Shown piece after piece: positions 5,738 to 11,361 of a stretch of 11,361 bases of DNA (its first letter is position 1; every line of letters starts with the position of its first letter). Below the pieces are notes generated by a model. It searched no databases. It was given only the letters and a program-made list of their open reading frames with translations, and was not told where the DNA came from. The position numbers and the translations under genes were made by a program. Where the stretch lies: contig PEUP01000052.1 of the NCBI GenBank assembly GCA_002780705.1, positions 1 to 11,361 of the forward strand, read 5' to 3'. This DNA comes from Elusimicrobia bacterium CG03_land_8_20_14_0_80_50_18. Its GTDB lineage: Bacteria > CG03.

Positions 5738-8700
5738 CAGGCGTTGTGGGCGCGGCGGTAATTTGACTTGAAGTCTTTGACAGACAGGGGATAGGGCGTC
5801 GCCGCGGAAAGCTCCTTGTCCGCCGAAACGGGCCAGTCGCTGTAATAGCCGAATTCACCGGAAAGTTTATCGGCGAAAAATTTGAGGAACTTTATGGCCT
5901 TGCTGTCATACAACTTATCGAACTCCGGCGGGAGGCCTTTGATGGCGGCCCTCTCAAAGGAAGCCATGTGTTTGAGATCGCCTTTCTCACCCGTCATAGC
6001 CAGGGCGATATCCGCGCAGCTTATGAGATTGTCCCGGCCGGAAAGATTGATAACCTGTATCCTCTTCCAGTCCATATAAATGAGATAATCAATCTTTAGC
6101 GGCCTGACCTCTTCACTCACAAGCGACATGGGCAGTTCAAAAGCTCCGCTTTTTCTGTCTATAAAAGGCGCCATAATGGCGACGGCGTTAAATGTTTTGG
6201 GATGCGACGGGTCGCCTTCTTTCGAGCGCAGAAAATTCATCCTGTAGGCATGAGCCGCTATGGGCGGCAGTTTTTGAGCCCCGCTGATGTCGGGCTTCAC
6301 CGCTCTGACGGAAGTGACCTTCCAGTGCGAATCCCCCGCGTTGATGTATTCGGCGAGCCTGTGGCCCAGCTCCAGAAAATCGCTCGCCCTCAGCCACCTC
6401 AGGTCTTTCGGTATCCTGCGGTTCCTTTTCGGGGTGGCAATGGCTATGCCTTCAAGCCCGCCGTCCTCATCCCAGCCCACAAGCCGCGATAGGGCGGGAA
6501 GATCAAGTTTTTTCAGCGGATCGGCGTAATTGAACAGCTCCATGCTGTACATGCCGCCCTGAAGAAAAAATATGTATTCCGGTTTGTAATTGCGGCCCGT
6601 CCACTCAAGAATCTGCGTTATTCCGGGCTTGTTTTCGGAGCCGTCCTTCGCCACCTTCGGAGCCTTGGTGAGAACGGCCTTCATCGTTTTTCCGCTGGCG
6701 CTCTCGGTCAGGGTGTATTCTATGACATTGTAACGCAGTTTCTCAAGCACTCTTTCATAACTGTCGTCGTATTTTTTAACGGCCACGGGCGAAACGGACA
6801 GAAGTTCCAGCCGGGGCGCGTATTCGCAGACCTTGCCGGCAATGTAATAAAAAAATTCCAGTATGTTCCTGTCACCCACTTTCAGGAGCCGCTTCTTCGG
6901 GAAATTCGGATTTGAAAGGGGCTGGCAGGTCGCCGCGCCTTTGTGGCCGCCGTCGGCCTTGGTGCCTATGTGCTGCATCAGCGTGCTTAGATTGATCGTC
7001 TCATCCTCGTTATTGGGCTTTCTTGTGGTCATTATCTGCGAACCGTAGCAGTAGAAAAAATAATCGGCGTAATATTTTTTTTCGTGGAGGAGGTAATTGA
7101 TAGCCGATGCCACATTTATCTTGGTCTCGCCGAGCTTGGCGTTGGTAAAAGGCGAAAGAGCGGCCATAATCACCAGGCGGTTTTTCGGATTCTTAGCATA
7201 GAGCCCTCTGATAAAAGCGTCTCTCTCTTCGGGGTCTTTCGGAGCCGAAAAGAAGATTTTCAGCTTATCCTTAAAACCCAGTCTTTTCTCCCAGTCCCCG
7301 CCCTCGGGTTTCCTGACAAACAGCATGCGGCCCATATTCGTTTCTGTCCGCGGGAGCACCTTCTTGAGGCCCTCCTCGTATTCTTTGACAAACTTGTCCC
7401 AGCCGGTCGAGCACATTATATTTTCCAGGCCTTCCCTGCTTTCCAGTTTTGAAAGCTCCATTGTCATCTCTATCTTGTTGAATAAAGAACCTATCAGCTT
7501 GGATATTTCTATACCCAGAGCCCTGTCTTTCGGGCTCATTGATTCCGGCCAGAACTGGCGCGGCAGATAAAGGTCCTGGACATGAGCGATGTCTCTGAGG
7601 TGCTTGAGGCCGGGATTGTCCCAGCGCTGATCCTTGACCATTTTTTCATATATGAGATCGGCGCCGCACTTCTTGTCCTCGTCGGCCTCATCAACGCCGC
7701 GTGGAGCGGCATGAATATGAACCGAACCTATCACGCCCTCGGAGACGAGTTTTTCAAGCAGGGACAGCACTTCCGGATTGTAGGGATGGTGATCATCTAT
7801 GGACACGACATTGACATCATTCTCTTTCAGAAAGCGGAACATCCTCTCAATCAGCGTCAGCGAAAGATTGTGCGCGAAAGACGAGCCCTGGACGCTGTCC
7901 ACATCAATCTCTTCGTCGGGTTCGTCATCCTCGTCCGTTATATAATCCGGAGAAGCCGACACGCAAGGCTTTTCGTCCAGCTCTTCTGGCACAAGCATGA
8001 CATGCAGGCCGTCATAGGTGACATTGAGCTGAAAAACTTCATCCTGAGAAACGGGTTTGTATATCACGCGCGCCGAGCCGTCCTCCGCCGTTTTGACAAT
8101 AGCCGATTTTGAGCCGATTTCCCCGCCGGAAACGGAACAGAGCTTTCCCGCTCCACGGAGACGCTCAAACATTATGTCAATTCCTTCCACGGCCTTCCCT
8201 GTGGAGTCTTCCATGAGCATGACCGTGATCGGGAAACCGCCTTCAGCGCCGCAGGGCGTCCTGTAGGCGGGAAGCTCTTCCAGTATCCGGAGGGCGTCCC
8301 GGGCTTTTTCGACAAAGGCGGCGAATTTGTTTTTCAGGCCCAGGCTCTGCTCACCCGCGCGGGCTATGCTCGAATCCATAAAAGTGAAAATGTTTTTCAG
8401 CTCCCGCCTCACCTTCTCTACGACGGCCGCGAAGTCTCTGGCGTGCGTCTCGTCAAAAGTCAGTTCGCGGAGCTGCTCGTAACCCCTGGCAAGATAACAG
8501 ACGCTTTCAGCGGCGAGAATAAGAAGTTCATCGGTGTATCCTATGCGGCCCCGCGAGGAAAGGTCCAGAGAGTGCGCTTTATCAAGAGCGAGGATGTCTT
8601 CTTTTTTGTCCACGATCTCCGACATATCATACTTGATGTCGTTGTTCATCGCCTCAAGAACGGCTTCTTTGGCCGAATAAAATCTCTTGCCCGTAAAACA

Positions 8701-9267
8701 GTCCATAAGGTCTCTGAGAAGAGCGTTCTGCTTTTCGTCGGCTTCCCCGTCAATGGAAAGTTCCGTGGCAGCCCTTGTCATATCCAGCACATCATTGGCC
8801 ATCCGCAAGACCGGCACATCCTGATAGGCCGTTATCTTCGCCACCTGGTTGAAAGTGGGGTTGAACACATTCTTGTATTCATCCGAAACGGCGAGAGCGT
8901 TTGAGACAATCCAGAGCCTGAAATCGTTGAGGTTTTCCGTGTATCTGTTTATGAGCCCGACGGCGGCGTCATCGCGCACACGCACCAGTTTGAGCCGGGG
9001 CGCCAGAGCGTCAACGGGGAAATCGGGGATATAGACATCACAGCCCTTGTGAACAACAAGGTGATTGACGCCTTCCGAATAATTTATGAAATCAAAATCG
9101 TAATCTTTGCCCTGTTCGGGCTCGCGGAGGAGCTCTTCCTTCAAGGCGTTCTGCGCCCAGACGCTGTAAAAAACATTTGAGCTTATGGTGTCAAGGTCGC
9201 CGCCGGTTTCACGCCCTATGCCGTTGCGGACGCCTTTACCGTGGATGATAAATATTTTTTTTCTCAT
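5737..9267 (-). CDS. Giant DHH/DHHA1-type phosphoesterase-like protein with Ig-like insertion, 1176 residues
   Basis: No named family covers this whole protein. No signal peptide or membrane segment is visible, so it is probably cytoplasmic. The N-terminus has a strand (K-K-I-F-I-I-H-G) followed by G-G-D-L-D-T-I-S-S at 22-30, like DHH motif I of NrnB-type phosphoesterases. C-D-V-Y-I-P-D-F at 76-83 is like motif II. A helical region (about 105-330), an Ig-like domain (about 342-427; the A-E-D-G-S-A-R-V-I-Y pattern is typical of Big_1-like folds) and an acidic linker (about 437-457) come next. Then S-I-D-D-H-H-P at 489-495 gives the DHH triplet, G-A-D-L-I-Y-E-K-M at 535-543 resembles motif IV, and A-D-G-G-H-K-G-A-A at 771-779 resembles DHHA1. 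Residues from about 797 to the end are unassigned. DHH enzymes cleave phosphodiesters of short RNAs or cyclic nucleotides with Mn2+; the substrate here is unknown. I chose the ATG at 9267; the alternative TTG at 9276 adds three residues. No strong Shine-Dalgarno is present. Confidence 0.8.
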   Translation of the reverse strand: MRKKIFIIHGKGVRNGIGRETGGDLDTISSNVFYSVWAQNALKEELLREPEQGKDYDFDFINYSEGVNHLVVHKGCDVYIPDFPVDALAPRLKLVRVRDDAAVGLINRYTENLNDFRLWIVSNALAVSDEYKNVFNPTFNQVAKITAYQDVPVLRMANDVLDMTRAATELSIDGEADEKQNALLRDLMDCFTGKRFYSAKEAVLEAMNNDIKYDMSEIVDKKEDILALDKAHSLDLSSRGRIGYTDELLILAAESVCYLARGYEQLRELTFDETHARDFAAVVEKVRRELKNIFTFMDSSIARAGEQSLGLKNKFAAFVEKARDALRILEELPAYRTPCGAEGGFPITVMLMEDSTGKAVEGIDIMFERLRGAGKLCSVSGGEIGSKSAIVKTAEDGSARVIYKPVSQDEVFQLNVTYDGLHVMLVPEELDEKPCVSASPDYITDEDDEPDEEIDVDSVQGSSFAHNLSLTLIERMFRFLKENDVNVVSIDDHHPYNPEVLSLLEKLVSEGVIGSVHIHAAPRGVDEADEDKKCGADLIYEKMVKDQRWDNPGLKHLRDIAHVQDLYLPRQFWPESMSPKDRALGIEISKLIGSLFNKIEMTMELSKLESREGLENIMCSTGWDKFVKEYEEGLKKVLPRTETNMGRMLFVRKPEGGDWEKRLGFKDKLKIFFSAPKDPEERDAFIRGLYAKNPKNRLVIMAALSPFTNAKLGETKINVASAINYLLHEKKYYADYFFYCYGSQIMTTRKPNNEDETINLSTLMQHIGTKADGGHKGAATCQPLSNPNFPKKRLLKVGDRNILEFFYYIAGKVCEYAPRLELLSVSPVAVKKYDDSYERVLEKLRYNVIEYTLTESASGKTMKAVLTKAPKVAKDGSENKPGITQILEWTGRNYKPEYIFFLQGGMYSMELFNYADPLKKLDLPALSRLVGWDEDGGLEGIAIATPKRNRRIPKDLRWLRASDFLELGHRLAEYINAGDSHWKVTSVRAVKPDISGAQKLPPIAAHAYRMNFLRSKEGDPSHPKTFNAVAIMAPFIDRKSGAFELPMSLVSEEVRPLKIDYLIYMDWKRIQVINLSGRDNLISCADIALAMTGEKGDLKHMASFERAAIKGLPPEFDKLYDSKAIKFLKFFADKLSGEFGYYSDWPVSADKELSAATPYPLSVKDFKSNYRRAHNA

Positions 9268-9280
9268 GTTCAGCAATCAT

Positions 9281-9310
9281 AAACTACCAATTTTCAGGCG
9301 CCGCTGTCAA
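9281..9310 (-). promoter_or_regulatory. Possible promoter immediately upstream of the giant DHH-like gene
   Basis: A perfect TTGACA (9305-9310, minus strand) lies 18 bp from TAGTTT (9281-9286), which is a weak -10. A better -10 hexamer, TATGAT (9276-9281), is 23 bp away, too far for a standard promoter. Starting from the first pair, the transcript would begin about 7 bases before the ATG at 9267, that is, nearly leaderless. This would agree with the missing Shine-Dalgarno. Confidence 0.28.
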
Positions 9311-9313
9311 ACC

Positions 9314-9367
9314 GTAGCCGCGGCATTGCCATGCCGCCTTGTAGCCGCGGCATTGCTATGCCGCCTT
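9314..9367. repeat. Two tandem 27-bp stem-loop repeats
   Basis: Two directly adjacent 27-bp units (9314-9340 and 9341-9367) differ at one base (C9330 versus T9357), which falls in the loop. Each unit is GTAGCC, then a perfect 7-bp stem (GCGGCAT / ATGCCGC) closed by a 4-base loop (TGCC or TGCT), then CTT. They lie between the ArgB-like gene and the giant gene, 13 bp past the ArgB-like stop. No U-run follows on the minus strand, so they look like REP/BIME-type palindromic repeats rather than intrinsic terminators. They could still stabilise the upstream mRNA end. Confidence 0.9.
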
Positions 9368-9380
9368 ATATATCTGCCTT

Positions 9381-10079
9381 TCAGGTTATGCGTGTGCGGC
9401 CGATGCGGATACTGCCGACGCCGGCCTTGATGCTGTCCAGGGCGGAGCGCACTTTGGGGATCATGCCTCCGTCTATAACACCCGAATCCATGAGCGCGGA
9501 GGCGGCTGAGGCGTCTATCTTCTCTATCAGATTGCCGGAAGAATCGTTCACGCCGTTTACTTTCGTGCAGTATATCAGCTCTTTCGCGCCGAGGGCCGCG
9601 GCAAGACGGGAGGCCGATACATCCGCGTTTACATTATAAAGCTCCCCCTGAGCGGAGGCGCCCTCCTGTTCCGGGGCCGCTATCGGCGACACCAGGACAA
9701 GGGGAGCGCCGGCCTCTTTTATCTTTGCCGCGTCCACAGACACTATTTCCCCGACATAACCGAGCTTGTCCGATTTCCGCACAGCGCGAAAAATCTCACT
9801 GCCCGGCACAAAAACGCTCACTATATCAGGGAGCATAGACGCTATTTTTTTAGCCATCTTCCGGAACTCATCGTCTATAAGAAGCAGCATATCGGCGGTC
9901 GTTATGCGCTCGCCCTTGTAAAAACCGAAAGGTATGTCCTCCGATTTCAGCCTTGCGCTGATCTGAACGCCCGCGCCGAAAACCACCGCCGCGGGGAGAT
10001 GCTTTTCAAGCAGTGCGCGGAATTCCTCAAACACGCGCGGATCCTCAACAACCTCACCGCCTATTTTTATAACATTCAT
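9381..10079 (-). CDS. argB: Acetylglutamate kinase-like amino-acid kinase (ArgB/LysZ family)
   Basis: A 232-residue amino-acid kinase family enzyme. ArgB phosphorylates N-acetylglutamate in arginine synthesis; LysZ acts on LysW-bound aminoadipate or glutamate. Visible motifs are K-I-G-G at 5-8 (ATP phosphates), K-G-E-R-I-T-T-A-D at 55-63 (substrate arginine), Y-N-V-N-A-D at 148-153, and G-G-M-I-P-K at 204-209 with the catalytic-type lysine. The V-H-G-G-G loop of ArgB, which contacts the substrate, reads V-F-G-A-G at 33-37, and the C-terminus stops at I-R-I-G-R-T-R-I-T. It is therefore shorter than most ArgB proteins (about 258-300) and the substrate is uncertain. The ATG at 10079 follows GGAGG (10087-10091) by seven bases, preferable to the longer reading from 10124. 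No other arginine or lysine genes are nearby. Confidence 0.75.
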   Translation of the reverse strand: MNVIKIGGEVVEDPRVFEEFRALLEKHLPAAVVFGAGVQISARLKSEDIPFGFYKGERITTADMLLLIDDEFRKMAKKIASMLPDIVSVFVPGSEIFRAVRKSDKLGYVGEIVSVDAAKIKEAGAPLVLVSPIAAPEQEGASAQGELYNVNADVSASRLAAALGAKELIYCTKVNGVNDSSGNLIEKIDASAASALMDSGVIDGGMIPKVRSALDSIKAGVGSIRIGRTRIT

Positions 10080-10114
10080 GACAACACCTCCATATTCACA
10101 CCGCCAAACATATC

Positions 10115-10141
10115 GTGGCTGCAAAGCGACAGCTTTGCCTC
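10115..10141. repeat. Third 27-bp stem-loop element, related in structure to the pair at 9314-9367
   Basis: The element reads GTGGCT, a perfect 7-bp stem (GCAAAGC at 10121-10127, GCTTTGC at 10132-10138) with the 4-base loop GACA, then CTC. The segment lengths (6+7+4+7+3) match the tandem pair exactly. The flanks agree except for transitions, the base of the stem (GC) is kept, and the other stem positions mostly differ but remain paired. An outer repeat (CGTGGC 10114-10119 / GCCACG 10155-10160) could enclose it. It lies in the 83-bp gap between the acyltransferase and ArgB-like genes. Confidence 0.7.
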
Positions 10142-10162
10142 ACAAAATGCAGATGCCACGCC

Positions 10163-10825
10163 TCACGCTTCCGCCACCGTCCGGGATCTTTTACCTATTT
10201 CAAATCCCGCCCGGGCGTCAACATGGCTCATAACCCCGTTCAGGGCCTTTTCCAGTTCTTTCTCCTGCGCGGCGATATCTCCGCTTTCGGCAAAATAAAG
10301 CGGCTTTTCATGTGAAATGACTATCCTGTTAAAAGGCAGGGGCACGATGAATTCGTCCCAATGGCCAAGAACCGCAGCCATCTTCGCGCCGAAAGCGATG
10401 GGCACGACGGGACAGCCGCTTTTACGAGCGGCGTAAATAACGCCGGGCTGGACTTTTCTCAAAGGCCCCCGCGGCCCGTCGGGGGTGAAAGCGCATATAG
10501 CTCCGCCTCTGAGTTTTTTTATCATCAGCGCGAGAGCCCTCATGCCGCCGCTGCTGGTGGAGCCCCTCACCGGCTCATAGCCCAGCTTTTCGGCGAGAGC
10601 CGACGCATAAGAGCCGTCGCGGGATTCGCTGATGATGACGTTTATTCCGCTGAAGCGGTGCGTGTATATCAGAAAGATCTGACGGCCGTGCCAGAGAGCG
10701 TAGATGAAGGGCTTGCCGCTTTTTTTCAGCTCTTCAAAGCCGGGCGCGTTCTCCTCGCTGACCGATGATGTAAGCGCGACAAAATAAAGATAGGCCTTGC
10801 CTATCGCGGCTATCAGAGACATCAT
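10163..10825 (-). CDS. DUF374 lysophospholipid acyltransferase (LPLAT) family protein
   Basis: A 220-residue predicted membrane-associated acyltransferase of the LPLAT superfamily, DUF374 branch. Such proteins are thought to transfer acyl chains onto lipid or lipid A-type acceptors; the actual substrate is unknown. Signatures are A-L-W-H-G-R at 43-48 (catalytic-type histidine), I-S-E-S-R-D-G at 65-71, V-R-G-S-T-S-S-G-G at 86-94, F-T-P-D-G-P-R-G-P at 113-121, and Q-P-G-V-I-Y-A-A-R-K-S-G-C-P-V-V-P-I to 143. The N-terminal stretch to about 20 is hydrophobic and may be a membrane anchor. Two ATG codons adjoin (10825, 10822); the first is kept because GAGAGG lies eight bases upstream. The length is normal for the family. 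It follows the ComEC-like gene after 59 bp and precedes the ArgB-like gene. Confidence 0.87.
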   Translation of the reverse strand: MMSLIAAIGKAYLYFVALTSSVSEENAPGFEELKKSGKPFIYALWHGRQIFLIYTHRFSGINVIISESRDGSYASALAEKLGYEPVRGSTSSGGMRALALMIKKLRGGAICAFTPDGPRGPLRKVQPGVIYAARKSGCPVVPIAFGAKMAAVLGHWDEFIVPLPFNRIVISHEKPLYFAESGDIAAQEKELEKALNGVMSHVDARAGFEIGKRSRTVAEA

Positions 10826-10884
10826 GGCGACAGCCTCTCATAAGTATTTTTATTGTTTTTCATCATGCGGGAGCAAGAATACTA

Positions 10885-11361
10885 TTAAAACATCCGCCCG
10901 CCGGTCAAGCCTTCCCTCAAGACTTTGCGGCCGAGGCGTATTATAACTTCTTTGTCCTCAAACTGGGGGATGAGCCAGTATTTGCAGAACTCATACACAT
11001 CTCCTATGAAAACATCGCAGGGGCCGGGCCGGGTATCCTCCCCGAAAGCGTAAACGATTTTGCGGCCCGCGGCTTCAATCAAAAGCGCCTCGCCGGAGAG
11101 AGAAAAACGGAAATCGCCCTCTTCAAAGGGCTCGCGAAAATCTCTGAATAAGCCCCTGCCCCTTCCGTCATAAAGGAGGTTCTCAACATCGGCTGTCCTT
11201 TTTATGCCTATCCTGAGATGAAATTTTTTAACAAGATTCTTATCCATAAGCTCCTTGAAAGAAGCGGTGTGATAGACGGATGAAGTGAGTATAAAACATC
11301 CCTCTATTTCTTTTATGCCGTGATATTTGATGAATTGATCGTATTCGGCCGCCATCTTGCC
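10885..11361 (-). CDS. C-terminal fragment resembling the degenerate metallo-beta-lactamase domain of ComEC/Rec2
   Basis: An open frame running off the window edge; the methionine at 11355 is probably internal because codons G-K precede it in frame. About 158 residues are visible. The pattern resembles the ComEC C-terminal MBL domain: Y-D-Q-F-I-K-Y-H-G-I-K-E-I-E-G-C-F-I-L-T near the start, then G-E-A-L-L-I-E-A-A-G-R-K-I-V-Y-A-F-G-E-D (the usual 'store and release' strand pair), D-V-F-I-G-D, and a final I-I-R-L-G. The T-H-x-D-x-D-H metal ligands expected after the I-L-T strand are replaced by T-S-S-V-Y-H-T-A-S, so metal catalysis looks lost. ComEC forms the DNA uptake channel in the inner membrane; its membrane segments would lie upstream, outside the window. 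The assignment rests on fold-level similarity and is tentative. Confidence 0.45.
   Translation of the reverse strand, partial: GKMAAEYDQFIKYHGIKEIEGCFILTSSVYHTASFKELMDKNLVKKFHLRIGIKRTADVENLLYDGRGRGLFRDFREPFEEGDFRFSLSGEALLIEAAGRKIVYAFGEDTRPGPCDVFIGDVYEFCKYWLIPQFEDKEVIIRLGRKVLREGLTGGRMF

Noticed and set aside
7582..8112. A 176-codon plus-strand open frame inside the giant gene (also 8443-8904)
   Set aside because: Both are antisense to the long DHH-like coding frame, whose motif order is coherent. Neither has a promoter, a ribosome binding site or a family motif.
9314..9367. Two-unit repeat considered as a CRISPR fragment
   Set aside because: The units are directly adjacent with no spacer, each is a hairpin, and no cas genes are present.
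9314..9367. Tandem hairpins considered as intrinsic terminators for the ArgB-like gene
   Set aside because: No U-rich tract follows either stem on the minus strand; the bases after the last stem are GGCTACGG.
10847..10876. TTGCTC (10871-10876) and TAAAAA (10847-10852) as a promoter of the acyltransferase gene
   Set aside because: The -10 is poor, and the start would fall at the ribosome binding site itself. The gene can be read from the upstream gene 59 bp away.

Overview
The window reads almost entirely on the minus strand, so transcription runs from high to low coordinates. The gene set suggests a diderm (Gram-negative type) bacterium: a signal-peptide-bearing SurA-like chaperone, a lipoprotein foldase with a lipobox, and a membrane-glycerolipid-type acyltransferase. 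Base composition is about 50-60% G+C over most genes. The mix would fit an uncultured lineage such as Elusimicrobiota or Omnitrophota, but the sequence alone does not prove this.

Layout in transcription order. At the right edge (10885-11361) is the C-terminal end of a gene resembling the degenerate metallo-beta-lactamase domain of ComEC/Rec2. It is followed by a DUF374/LPLAT acyltransferase (10163-10825) and an ArgB-like amino-acid kinase (9381-10079). Next comes an accessory-looking segment. It begins with two tandem 27-bp stem-loop repeats (9314-9367), continues with a 1176-residue protein (5737-9267), and ends with an AT-rich winged-helix ORF (5435-5737). That ORF looks like the 3' remnant of an AlbA_2/Schlafen-type ATP-binding regulator, put out of frame by an 11-bp tandem repeat.

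The left half is a tight operon: PrsA-like lipoprotein foldase (4495-5346), SurA-like periplasmic chaperone (3539-4498), pdxA (2572-3546) and a Rossmann-GAF-GGDEF diguanylate cyclase (1331-2575). Each pair overlaps by 4 or 8 bp. A separate extended -10 promoter, sitting inside an 8+8 bp palindrome, then drives the conserved pair rpsO (982-1251) and pnp (1-935, cut by the window edge). A perfect 7-bp hairpin lies between rpsO and pnp.

The most interesting object is the 1176-residue protein. It carries DHH-phosphoesterase landmarks: an N-terminal D-L-D motif, a D-x-x-x-x-D strand, a D-D-H-H-P motif, and a DHHA1-like G-G-H-K-G-A-A motif. The catalytic region appears split by about 390 residues that include an Ig-like domain, and a further ~380 residues at the C-terminus match nothing I recognise. 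Also notable is a third 27-bp stem-loop, 750 bp from the tandem pair. It has the same 6+7+4+7+3 layout but a different, compensated stem, which points to a structure-conserved repeat family.
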